The position numbers and the translations under genes are program-made. Under the pieces are notes generated by a model. That model ran no database searches and had not been told where the DNA came from. It was given only the letters and a program-made list of their open reading frames with translations. This document shows positions 53,840 to 63,604 of a stretch of 64,000 bases of DNA, piece after piece. How positions within the stretch are numbered: position 1 is the stretch's first letter; each line of letters starts with the position of its first letter. Origin of the DNA: Bostrychus sinensis (Eukaryota; Chordata; Actinopteri; Gobiiformes; Eleotridae); NCBI GenBank assembly GCA_020698575.1, contig CM036254.1:26006526-26070525 (forward strand), given 5' to 3'.

Positions 53840-54520
53840 TACAAAAGACAAAGTTAGCGGGAAAAGGGAGGGAGATTGAATGCTCACCAAGAGGGAGGCG
53901 GAGTACAGGAGAAAAAGGCCCAGAGAGGGTGCACCGAACTGGGATAGGAGTGGCTGCCAGGCGCTGAAGAATTCATGGTCGATTTGTCCTTGTTTGCAGG
54001 GTAGAAGGGGCCGGACCGGGCTGGGGGCAAAGCAACAGATTGCAGATGCCTCTATTGGAGAGAGCTTCTCGTGAAAAAGTAGTCCCCTTAGAGAAAAGAG
54101 CCTCTCTCTACTGTAAAGGAGCGGGACATTGTAAGGCTCGTCAATGGCGCTCGGCTGGGGCACCAACTCACACAAGGAGGCTCAGTGTTCGCTCCGCAGC
54201 GCCTTGTATAGAGGCCGTAATAGGGGGCCTGAAGGGGGGACTCTACAGGGACTTTAGAGGGCCCACTCTCAAAAGACACCAAGTTCTTTTAAAACCAGTA
54301 CATTGTGTAGAAGACTCTCGCCCGCTCGATTCTGGAGATGGGACAGAGGGAAATTCCGACGCAGATCAAACAGAATGTCTTCATCTGCGAATGTACATGG
54401 GATGGGTGAAATTTGGAGGGGCACAGTTTGAAACAAGGAGGGGGTATTGTAAATGTGGAGTGGCAGGAGGGATTTGGGGAGGGGGGTGTATGACGGCAAT
54501 GGTGAGTGAAGTGTTGTAAT
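53840..54520. promoter_or_regulatory. GC-richer island with splice-bounded open frame
   Basis: Repeat-free. TTGTCCTTGTTTGCAG ending at 53999 is acceptor-like, GCAATGGTGAGT at 54496-54507 is a near-consensus donor, and one plus frame stays open across the whole 502-bp interval (from about 53968 to the stop before 54520). The conceptual protein is basic and matches no family I know. It is either an exon of an unknown or non-coding transcript or a conserved non-coding island. Confidence 0.3.
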
Positions 54521-54714
54521 GAGCAGGAAACCGGTCCATCACAGGTAAAAGATCAGAGTATTATGTTTAACAAGCTATCAATCAGAGAAATTCTATTAAA
54601 AACTGGACTGGCAAGACACTAGGTGAATAGGATATCAATGTGAAACTTTTCTTATAGATTAATGACATGTACATAGGAAAAAAAATCTATCGCAAGTTTT
54701 CAATTTTCAGTTAA

Positions 54715-55125
54715 ATTCAAATTCACAATTAGTTGCACAATCAAACATAAACAATAACTACACTAAACTAAACTGTCCCAGGACATCCCCTGTCCTTAGA
54801 CCCTCCCTCTTGGTAAGGAAAAACTCCCCAAAAAAAAAAAACAGCTGTGGGGGAATAAAAGAAAAAAAATGAAGAAACCTTATGGAGACCACATTGAAGG
54901 AGAGATCCTCTCCTAGGACAGACAGGCACAATGTGTCTAGGACTGTTAATAAAGTCCATTAGCTCATCTACAGTAGCATAGTTCAGGTCTGTAAGGATGC
55001 AGCAGGTGGCGAGGGCTTCATCCAGACAGGGGAGTGGGGGTGGGTTAGGGATCCGGGACATCCACAGGAGGTGAGGTTGAGGGCCCACAGGTCAGGACAG
55101 GAGCACAGATGGGGTCAGCTAAGGT
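54715..55125 (-). mobile_element. L2-like LINE 3' fragment
   Basis: Matches the 7.4-7.8 kb copy ('CAATCAAACATAAACAATAA', 'GTCCCAGGACATCCCCTGTC', 'ACATTGAAGGAGAGA') and extends further into the body ('TCCGGGACATCCACAGGAGG'). Lacks the tail block and any intact frame. The 106-codon minus frame is part of the decayed element. Confidence 0.65.
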
Positions 55126-55500
55126 CACTGTCACTGGGGCATCTATTAGCAGCCAGACATCTGAAACAGTAAGAACAACTTGTGAATAGCAATGAGGTTT
55201 TGAGTCATTTAATGTGTTCATATGCAAATTGGGCATTATATACATACACAAATTGCCCATTAGCACAAATTAAATAAAAAAAAACCAATATCTGTTGGAT
55301 ATGGCCAGGTTTAGTAATATTGATTGATTTTGTTGACATTAGAAGAAAAGGTTTTTACAGTGAGAATATGGATATCTTATTTTCTTGTATTTTACACTGA
55401 ATGCCAATCAGTGTCTCAGTTTACCAAGCTCTGATGAGGAAGCACAGGTTCTAAAGCCATTTGTTTTTAACTGCATGGGTTCTCTGTGTGGTATTATTTA
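55126..55500. other. AT-rich spacer
   Basis: Nothing recognised. Confidence 0.3.
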
Positions 55501-55507
55501 ATTTACA

Positions 55508-55670
55508 CAAGCCAGTGTACTCTTTGTGCCAGTTCCAAGCCTGAATGAATGAAAAGGGTTGCATCAGGAAGGGGCACCTGGTGTAAAACCTATCTGCTAA
55601 ATTTAGCCAGACACTGACTGATAAGAGGCAGATGATTTGCTGGAAGGGCAAAGCCTAAAGAAATGAAGAA
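55508..55670 (+). mobile_element. RTE-like / LINE-tail fragment, near full tail
   Basis: 'CCAGTGTACTCTTTGTGCCA', 'GTTGCATCAGGAAGGGGCAC' and an end 'GAAATGAAGAAGAAG'. Same layout as 253-417. Confidence 0.65.
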
Positions 55671-57050
55671 GAAGCCTAAAATTACACTTGTATTGAGCTT
55701 CTTGCAAACTCACAGACAGCACACATATTCAGTCAGAAGATTTGCCCAAATTGCCCTTTTTTAGATAAATTTCCCACTTTTGAATGCTACTGCTTTTGTC
55801 AACTTAATGTGGTTTAACAAACTCATACATAGATAAGAAATGCTGATGTCTGGCTGGTCTCAGGACTACAAAACATCTGCCAAGTGTAGTTAGCACATAT
55901 GTAGTATCTCAGGTGAGATTAGAGCCAATCACGGCCTGTTAAACCATACGTCACTCAACACAGCAGACCTCCAGACAGGGGTCAACCTCCAGCTGTTTCC
56001 AGTGTGTGTCCACCGTGCACATACTGATTTGTGTAGCTATGTTAGATAAGACTGGTCATGAGTTGTTATTCTTATATTTCCCATTGAATCATTATTATTT
56101 CATCCAGAGATTTAGAATTAAACTGACAAGCTCGAATACAGAAGGTGGGCAGGTTTCTAGTTTGTTTAGCTGCCGCTTAGAAAAGACCAACTTTACACAG
56201 TCACCATGACCACTGCAGAATCCAGAAGAAAATCACAGGGAAACAAAGTTGAGTCCTATGGGGACGCCTTAGGACTTCCCCTAACCTCAACCAGCACTAG
56301 GATCACAGTGTAGGGCTTAGGTATTCTTATATATTTTACTGCAACCACAATATATGGGTTTAAAAAAAAAGATAGGATGGTGTAGCCAAGAGAGGTTTGA
56401 AATTCTCTGAAAGAAGTGTAGCATAGCATAGCATTGCATATTAGTGATTATCACCCCAAGTTTTCCATTATCATTTGTTGGTACCTAATTGTTACACAAT
56501 ACATTTTACAGTCTTGTCTACAACCTAACCTAATCTTGATCTAATCAAAGTGTCTTATAATATCTCAAAACACACATTTTTGTTTATTTTTTATTGGTAT
56601 TTTTAATGTTTTTAATTTATTTATTAGCATTTTTTGTTTGTTCATTGGTTTTGCTATTTTAATTTTTTTATTTTTTTGTATTTTTACATTTTCTTGACAT
56701 TAAAAGCCTCTAAGAATATTCCCATGACCCACTTTCAAGTCCTGGGCCACCTTTAGATAATGGCTGCATATCATAGCATACTAGGCTAAAACCTTTCATT
56801 GTGAAAATATCAGTTATACATATATTTGAGTGTTTTTGAATTACAATTATTGTCATATATACAATATTTCTGGGCCATTTTTGACCTTCAGTGCAAATAG
56901 ACAAAACAAAATCCTAACTTACTACTAACACTACTTCTTCAACCACATGGCTGCTAGCTAACCTCTTCATATCAAACAAAATATCCTGCTCTGTGACTGA
57001 AACTATAAATTGCATCTGTTGTCATAATGGGTGCATTTTGGAAACCCGGT
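55671..57050. other. AT-rich spacer
   Basis: About 1.4 kb, including a T-rich low-complexity tract at 56575-56700. No repeat family or coding signal recognised. Confidence 0.3.
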
Positions 57051-57054
57051 TCAA

Positions 57055-57300
57055 ACATGGCGCCTGTGTAGCTCTATTAAAGCTGCTCACTGGACCGTGA
57101 TGCTGAGGGACTGTCAGACTGCTGGCTTTGGGCCATAAAACTGACCCAGATGTTTGGTCCATTCGAGCGTTTTATTGGGCTCAGAGCAGAGAGAGTTAAG
57201 CATCTGGCACACGTGAGCAGGATAAAATGAAACATCACGCTTCTCCTACATTTATTGGTTTATTGAGCTAAATGAATGTGAAAGAGAAAAAGGCCCTGTT
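57055..57300. promoter_or_regulatory. Island with posterior-HOX-like sites
   Basis: 'TTGGGCCATAAAACTGACCC' and TTTTATTGG at 57170-57178 (reverse CCAATAAAA), with 'GGCACACGTGAGCAGG' containing an E-box CACGTG. Repeat-free. Confidence 0.33.
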
Positions 57301-57499
57301 CACACCTGGCTTTAACATGTGTCCCAGAGGATTAGACATGAAATTGATCTTTCTGTTATGGTTCACTCATAGCTTTAGTAAAAGCTGTCTGTTTGCATAT
57401 TATCCCATGTATTAATGCAGTCGATTTGCAACTTTATATATATATTTTAGCAACTTAATTGTTTGTTTTAGGTTACAATGGTGTCTGAAAGACTTGGGA

Positions 57500-57590
57500 G
57501 GAGACGTGTCCAAAGTGCATTCCATGGACAAGTCATGGTCCAGTGTGGATTTCATTTGGTCCTCAGTTTCCATCATAAAATCTATTAAGT
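57500..57590. mobile_element. hAT MITE fragment (42.7-kb family)
   Basis: 'GGATTTCATTTGGTCCTCAG' followed by 'TTTCCATCATAAAATCTATT' matches 42768-42806. Truncated on the right by the next SINE-like element. Confidence 0.6.
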
Positions 57591-57890
57591 TAAGTTATGG
57601 TATACTTTATTGTCCTAGTAGGAAAATTTGTTCTCTGCATTTGACCCATCCTTCAATGCCGCTGGGGCAACCTGTCAGGAGCAGTGGGCGACCGTAGTGC
57701 AGCAACTGGGAAAGCTTTTTTTTTTTGAGCCAGGATCTTGGTCTGGAATATCTAGCTGGAAGATTAGCCTGCTGTGCATGTTTTAGGTTGATATGGGAAA
57801 CTGGAGTACCAGAAGGAAACCCATCCAGACACAGGGAGGAGATGCAGTCTCCACACAGAAAGACCCCACGCTGTCCTTGAATCAACATTC
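57590..57890 (-). mobile_element. S2-type SINE-like element with 'ACTTTATTGTCC' tail
   Basis: Read on the minus strand: degenerate head, 'CTCCACACAGAAAGACC' (plus) body, 'GGAGTACCAGAAGGAAACCC' (plus), 'CAGGAGCAGTGGGCGACCG' (plus), and tail 'TATACTTTATTGTCCTAGTA' (plus). A (T)10 is embedded near 57718. The 110-codon frame is not a gene. Confidence 0.65.
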
Positions 57891-58028
57891 TTGCTTGGGA
57901 CCTCAAACAGCATTTCAGTAACTTTGTGCATTTGTGCATCTCCTCTACTACTTTCGAACCAGATTAGAAATTTTCATTAGCTATGCTTCTTTAAATTTAT
58001 GGACAAAAGAATAGGGCTGTGTCCGAAA

Positions 58029-58310
58029 CAATGGTTCTCAAACCATGACATGGGTACTTCTGGTGGTACATGGGTTTTAGTTTTGATTGGGGCTTGATTT
58101 TGAAGTTTAGACCACAGCTTAGTCTTGGATTTGATTTGGCTTAGCCTTAGTTTAGATCTGGTTTAGTCCTGGCTTAGTCTTAGGTTTGCCCTGATTTTGT
58201 CCTAGTCTCATCTTGGTTTAGTCTGAGTTTAGTCCTGGTTTGGTTCTAGTTTAGGCCTGGTTAAGTCCTGGATTTGAACTGGGTCAGTCCCCTACTACTC
58301 CTGACCAAGA
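58029..58310 (+). mobile_element. hAT-type element carrying CCTGGTTTAG minisatellite
   Basis: 'CAATGGTTCTCAAACCATGA', 'TTCTGGTGGTACATGGG', then a degenerate TTTAGTCCTGG array of about 200 bp. Paralogue of 51392-51660. Confidence 0.6.
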
Positions 58311-58379
58311 TACCGTCTCAAGGTCTGGAGAAGGATCTTTGGGTGCTTCTCTGTTTAGTTCATGCACTGTACTGATTAG

Positions 58380-58465
58380 GTTGTACCAGCGGCATTAAAA
58401 GATTTGTTAAATGCAGAGAGCAAATTTCCATACAGGCACAGTGATGTCTACCTTAACTTACCTAC
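58380..58465 (+). mobile_element. Tail fragment of the S2/'ACTTTATTGTCC' family
   Basis: 'AATGCAGAGAGCAAATTTCC' and 'CTACCTTAACTTAC' are the reverse complement of 57590-57650. Confidence 0.5.
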
Positions 58466-58594
58466 CACTAGAAATGCCTCGGCCAGGCATAGAGTGTAAA
58501 AGTTTAGATGGAGGACAACATCTTTTGAAGATTCCCTGTTAGTAATCCCTATTGTAAATCATAGAGCTATTCTAATGCTGAAAATCCCCCATTC

Positions 58595-58945
58595 AAAGCA
58601 GGCCGTTATCCGCAAATCTTTCCAACAGGATGCGGCTCTTCCTGCAGGATTCCCTCCTTTGCAGCTGTCCATAACATGCGTGCCCTATCTGTGTGCGCGG
58701 GACACACAGGGAGATGAGAGAGCGGGACACCTCTGACCATCAGGTTCCTCCAATTGTTCTGCAGGAAGCTCGCTGCAACTCTAGATAAAAAGAAGAAGAC
58801 AGAGAAAAACAGTGGAGGTGCTGGGTCGCCCCGGGGAGAAAGTAGTGCAAAGGTGAACAACAAAAGACAGGGCAATGGGCTAAATAATAACAATACATGA
58901 GTCAGGCTGTGGTTAGGCGGGCGCTCAGCTGGTTCTCTGTGGGAA
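58595..58945. promoter_or_regulatory. GC-rich island (candidate cis-regulatory)
   Basis: About 350 bp, repeat-free, with 'CAGGTTCCTCCAATTGTTCT' (SOX/CCAAT-like), 'GCAGGCCGTTATCCGCAAAT' and an A/G-rich centre. The 95-codon minus frame has no domain. Confidence 0.3.
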
Positions 58946-59490
58946 GGCTGAGGTAGGAGACCCCGCTATGACGCACTATCTATAACATGCACACAGCCAC
59001 AAGTGCAAGCTTCTCACGCTTTAATGCAAGTAATTCTGTAAGGGAAACAAAGTAGTGTTGTTTTGCTCATTTTTTCAGTGAATCATCAAGGCGCTTAGCT
59101 AACAATAACGGTTACCTTTCTTGTAAATACCTCATTGATGTCATTTAAAAGTAATATGAGGTAGATAGCTGTTGTTTTTCTGAATAATTACCCTGGAAGT
59201 TTCTTTAAAGTGATTAACAATTTCTACTAACAACCATGTTAAGCAATACTGGTTACAAACAGGAAAACTAGTATGACCAGTCACACTGTTTTCAAGTCTG
59301 CACATTATTACGATGTCAATAGGTGTGCAATGTGTTTTAGTGAGATGCTTGTAAAAAGTCTGCTGAGTCACAAAGCCACAGTCATAAAGTATAGTTTTCT
59401 CATAAACATGGAATTTCTTTAGAAATGGCTTTTTGTTTAAGCTTAACAAGCTACACAAAAGAGCCAAAAAGATATCATTAAGCCTGCAGA
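58946..59490. other. Spacer
   Basis: The 108-codon minus frame at 59141-59467 shows no domain. Nothing recognised. Confidence 0.3.
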
Positions 59491-59505
59491 TTTTATTTTA
59501 TTTTA

Positions 59506-59551
<46 letters not shown>

Positions 59552-59595
59552 GTTTATTTTATTTTTATTTATTTATTTATTTATTTTTTTTTTTT
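59491..59595. repeat. (TTA)n and (TTTA)n/T-rich tract
   Basis: About 45 bp of TTA triplets (59506-59551), then TTTA units and a T run. The poly-Leu/Phe frame over it is an artefact. Confidence 0.95.
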
Positions 59596-59629
59596 GCAAT
59601 GTAAGTGACACCCCTACCCTCATCAAGTG

Positions 59630-59700
59630 CAGGGATGTCCAAACTTTGTTCACTGAGAGCAGCATACGGAAAAATATAAGAGGTTGAAGGTCACATATTT
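59630..59700 (+). mobile_element. hAT-like left end
   Basis: CAGGGATGTCCAAACTTTGT then 'AGCAGCATACGGAAAAATAT', the left portion of a common fish hAT MITE. The right end was not found. Confidence 0.5.
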
Positions 59701-59789
59701 CACCTCATCATAAACCAAGTTCCCATTCATCTGTTATGTTTCCTTTAGTGATGTTTCCTTTCCTACAGTGAATCATTTTCTTGAGTATT

Positions 59790-59870
59790 TAGGCAGGTTT
59801 TACTCTGAATACAACCCTATATTTATTCAGGCTTGGGACTAGCATATAGTGTTTATTATTCTATTTACTG
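59790..59870 (-). mobile_element. RTE-like fragment
   Basis: 'TTATTCAGGCTTGGGACTAG' is the reversed family block. Confidence 0.5.
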
Positions 59871-60425
59871 TATATAGCTGGGGATACAGATTTACACAAT
59901 GTCTCATCACTTTGAGGTCAGCAGCCAACCTTTTTTCATGATGACATTTCTAGTATTATATGTGATTGGAACATTGTAAAGAATGCATCACATGTTAAAA
60001 TTGGAGCTAAAAAGCATTGTTGTGCGGATCCTATGCTTTGTTAGTTTTTAATGCCATTGTTTTAGTGCCCACCAACCACTAAGTTCCATTTTCCAGGATT
60101 CCAAAATTTCAGTGAAGGCAACCATCTTGTTTTTTTCAATAAAAAGCAAACAAAAGCCTAAACCAAGTGTCATCCACCTCAGATATGTTTAGTAGGCTAT
60201 ATGCTATTTTAACATAAAAACATGGATGGCAGCTGTTTACATTCTGTCCCCACCTCAGTGATTTTTTCAGATTTTGCCATCAAAATTCTAAAGGTACATG
60301 ACAAACAAGCGCACTAGGCTAATCTTTTTACTCCTGACAAGTCCTGACAAGTCCTGTCCTAACTTTATCTACACAAACAATACATAATGAACTTGAGACC
60401 ATTAATACATGCGTGTGATCTCTAA
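59871..60425. other. AT-rich spacer
   Basis: Nothing recognised. Confidence 0.3.
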
Positions 60426-60429
60426 AATA

Positions 60430-60710
60430 TTTGAATAAAACCAAAGTGAATGAAGCTCTCTCATTAAAGTCATTATCCTGCTGCACAAACAACTGCATTA
60501 ACTGCATACAGTTTCCCTCAGTGCTGTCCATCTGTCGGGGCAGGTCATGTAGATGTGATCTGCGGCACACGGACCGCGCTCCCTGTCACCGTGGTTACGC
60601 AGAAGCTGGCAACCATCGCCAAGACGAGGGTTTAAAAGGATGAAGAGGGATTGGAGTTGACATGTCAGTCAAAGCCAACAGCTGGGTGGAGCCTGGTCAT
60701 GTGATCGAAC
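60430..60710. promoter_or_regulatory. GC-richer island (candidate cis-regulatory)
   Basis: Repeat-free. 'CTCATTAAAGTCATTATCC' and 'AACTGCATTAACTGCATAC' (homeodomain words) precede a CpG-containing stretch 'CACACGGACCGCGCTCCC' and 'CGTGGTTACGCAGAAG'. Frames of 80 (-) and 70 (+) codons overlap, no domain. Confidence 0.33.
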
Positions 60711-61460
60711 GATTCTCAATGAAAGATAAACTCAAAGTGTGTGACTCACTGCTGTTTTTGTTTGTTATTTGTGCGTTGTTAGGGCTGAGTTATTAAACTA
60801 TTGCTAGTCATCTTTACAATTACTTCAAAATTTCTGCTACTGTACACATTAACTCATAATGGCCCATCATTAGGCATGTGAGTTTCAACAAGTGTTTACA
60901 AAGGCATAGGGTTTGGTTTAAGCAATTATAATAATGTTAGTATTGGTTTGGCCAGACTAATTTGTGGTAAAAGATTATGGCTTTCGTTGTCACTAAATAA
61001 CTAACTAAATGTTTCTGCATTCAACATTGCATTGTTGTTATCCTGCAGTACATTGTTGTTATCTGTGTAGCTATAATATAGGTACGTTTTGTAGTATAGG
61101 TAAGTGTATTCAAATAAGGGGCTCTATCCACATTTGTATTTCATAATTTATGCTGGAATTAGTCAGTGAATACTTTCTCCATTGTCACAAGTATTTCAGA
61201 TTACCACCTGCCTCACGCATAGTTTCTTTCCCTCTGTATTAACCAGAACATGAGCAAATTAGGACATTTTAGACTTCACTACACTTTGACTTAATGATCT
61301 GCTTTACATAACTAAAAGCTCTTTGACTCAGATGCACTTTAGCATAGTTATCTGTATTTATCAGGACTATTTATTGATTTGACTGATTGGTGCATGGTTA
61401 CTTTCTGTAGGTTCTGTGAAACAGTATTTCGTTTTTATGTGTTCCTAAAAATGACTATAG
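60711..61460. other. AT-rich spacer
   Basis: Nothing recognised. Confidence 0.3.
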
Positions 61461-61461
61461 A

Positions 61462-61490
61462 GTGAATAAATGAATGAATGAATGAATGAA
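61462..61490. repeat. (AATG)n
   Basis: Tetranucleotide repeat of about seven units. Confidence 0.9.
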
Positions 61491-61499
61491 GTCCGAAAC

Positions 61500-61800
61500 T
61501 CATTTGATCATTTATTTATTTATTTTTGAAATGGGATAATGCATATTCATTAACAAGACCACGCTAAAATTAATCATGTAAATATGCCAGATTTAGCCAT
61601 ACAGGCTCATTTTCATCTGCTGGCAGGTTGATGTCATGACACATAGACAAGACACACAACAGTACATGAGACATGTTAAAACAGCCAAATACATTAGCAA
61701 CATGGATTAGTAAAAGCATCATGCAGTAAGCACAATTAACACTACAGCAAAACATGTTACACAAAAAATGACACAGACAGAGACTCACACATAAACTTAG
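61500..61800 (-). mobile_element. Rex/jockey-like LINE 3' UTR and tail
   Basis: (TTTA)-type tail at 61511-61530 in plus orientation, then 'AATATGCCAGATTTAGCCAT' and 'GCTGGCAGGTTGATGTC', aligning with 25730-25815. The coding part is absent. The 77-codon minus frame is within UTR. Confidence 0.6.
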
Positions 61801-62049
61801 CATAGAGACAGTGGAAAATAATGTAAATATATATAATTTGGGAGGAGGTTGCCAATCATTATGTTAAAGCCAACAAGCCTACTTAGATTTACCAGTAGTA
61901 CCAAGATATATTGTATATTTTATATAAAACAGCACAATCGGATGCCACAGCGATAGCCCAGAAAATATTTAATTATATTGTGAGGGGAAAAAAAACAGGA
62001 AGTTTTTTACATGTGCCATAGTAACCTTTGACCTCCAGTGTTGCCAGAT
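61801..62049. other. Spacer with DR1-like site
   Basis: TAACCTTTGACCT at 62022-62034 is a DR1-like nuclear-receptor motif on the minus strand with one mismatch. Confidence 0.3.
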
Positions 62050-62055
62050 TGGGCT

Positions 62056-62190
62056 TGTTTTATTTATTTATTTATTTATTTATGTATTTATTTATTTATT
62101 TAACCTTTATTTTACCAGGCAGAACATTAAGAACAAATTCTTATTTACAATGTTGGCCTGGGCATGCCTGAAGCAGCCAGGGAAGGGGAA
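62056..62190 (-). mobile_element. LINE 3' end with (TAAA)n tail
   Basis: The reverse complement reads 'AACATTGTAAATAAGAATTT', 'GTTCTTAATGTTCTGCCTGG', TAAAATAAAGGTTAAATAAA and a (TAAA)n tail (plus-strand TTTA units at 62058-62101). A widespread fish retroelement end. Only the last 100 bp remain. Confidence 0.7.
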
Positions 62191-63600
62191 ACACATAGGC
62201 TGAAAAATATAGCATTTGGGCTGCTTTTCTCAACATTTTGGGTTTTTAGAAAATATTCCAGAGAGAATACTAATGAAATAGTTGTCATTTTATGGCAAAA
62301 AATGCTCTGTCCTTATATCAGTCAGTTCATTTGTTTTAAAATAAGATCTGCTCAACCTGATCAAGAGTGATCCTTGGTTAATTGTCACTATTGCTGGTCA
62401 CTGGGATTAAGAATTCAACTACCACTAGTTCAGTCTACATTTAGGTGGTCTGTGGTCTTTCCTCTCAAGCTTTGAGAGAGCATTTAGCAACATGATGAAG
62501 TGGGGGGGTATTGCTCACATTTCAGGTTGGTCTCTTGTTTGTGGTTTCCTATGATGTCCTGACCAGGAGGGCTTAGGCAGTCCGTGTTACTTTTTTCCTG
62601 TGGTGTTTTTTAGTGCAGCTGTGATATTTTGTCTGCTTATGACCTAAAGTTTATTAGATATTAATTTTTTTTTATATTAAATTCTAGGAAGGTTGTGACT
62701 TGGACTGTTTTTATTGCTTGGGTTTTACATTCCACTTGGGCTGGAAACTGTCAGTGATATCTGGCCTCCCTGTTGACGTCAAGTTTTGATCAGCTAAAAT
62801 GACCAGTGCTAAAGCTAATGTAGCATTAAAGATACCATTTTATTTTATACCCAGCAATGGTCATGTGATCTGGGCAACCTGCCAGCACAAAGGTCAAAGG
62901 TCTTTTCACTCTTTCCCAGCATTGCTTTGAACAGAATGACTTCCTTTTTTTATGACTCTGAGGCTATGCTTTCTATGGTCAAAAAGTAACAGTGCAATTA
63001 CAAAGAAAATATAATATAATATAAAATTAATCTGATACTTTGAAGAATGCAGTTTTATGTCTATTGTGCATTCATTTTCCTTGAGTTAGGTTGACTACAT
63101 TTCGTCATTGTTTCCTAATGCGGTGTTGCTTTTATGATGGGCATTTCAAAGGTAAAAATGATCGTAAAGTCAGAGATGAAGGTTTTTTGGCAGCTGACAG
63201 AGTTACTTAAGACCTAAGTTACTTAAGTTACCTTATCCCCAGTGAGTCATGTCTCAAACAAAAGGCGCGGCAGAACAATGGAGTGTCTATGGGACAGGTT
63301 TCACAGTAATGCTCTAATCACCTGTCCCAGCAGTGATAGACATTTATCATCTGTTTAGGCCCTGCCCCTTCACACCTGACAGGATCCACTGTGAGGGAAA
63401 GTCAATTATGTAGGTGTGTCAAGAACGAATAGAAATACTACTTAGACCCTTTATTCTGTGCTTTAGATTTCTCAGTGCAGATTTATCAGTATGGTGATGA
63501 CTGTGTGTCATAGGCAATGAAGTGCCATTTTTACAAGAGCATATCATTTTGGAGTCTGCATGCACAGTTTTGCCACAATGGCTACAAGTTTCCAAAAACA
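62191..63600. other. AT-rich spacer
   Basis: About 1.4 kb without recognised repeats or genes, apart from the DR1 at 62891. Confidence 0.3.
62891..62903 (+). promoter_or_regulatory. DR1 nuclear-receptor motif (one mismatch)
   Basis: AGGTCAAAGGTCT: the first half-site is perfect, the second differs at the last base. Confidence 0.4.
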
Positions 63601-63604
63601 TGCT

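Noticed and set aside
53801..54175. 124-codon minus-strand frame in the 54-kb island
   Set aside because: Starts from a poly-T/poly-A homopolymer (Lys run) and overlaps open frames on the other strand. Low stop density explains it.
56589..56597. Fourth TTTTATTGG (HOX-like) match
   Set aside because: Lies in a T-rich low-complexity tract where the word is expected by chance.
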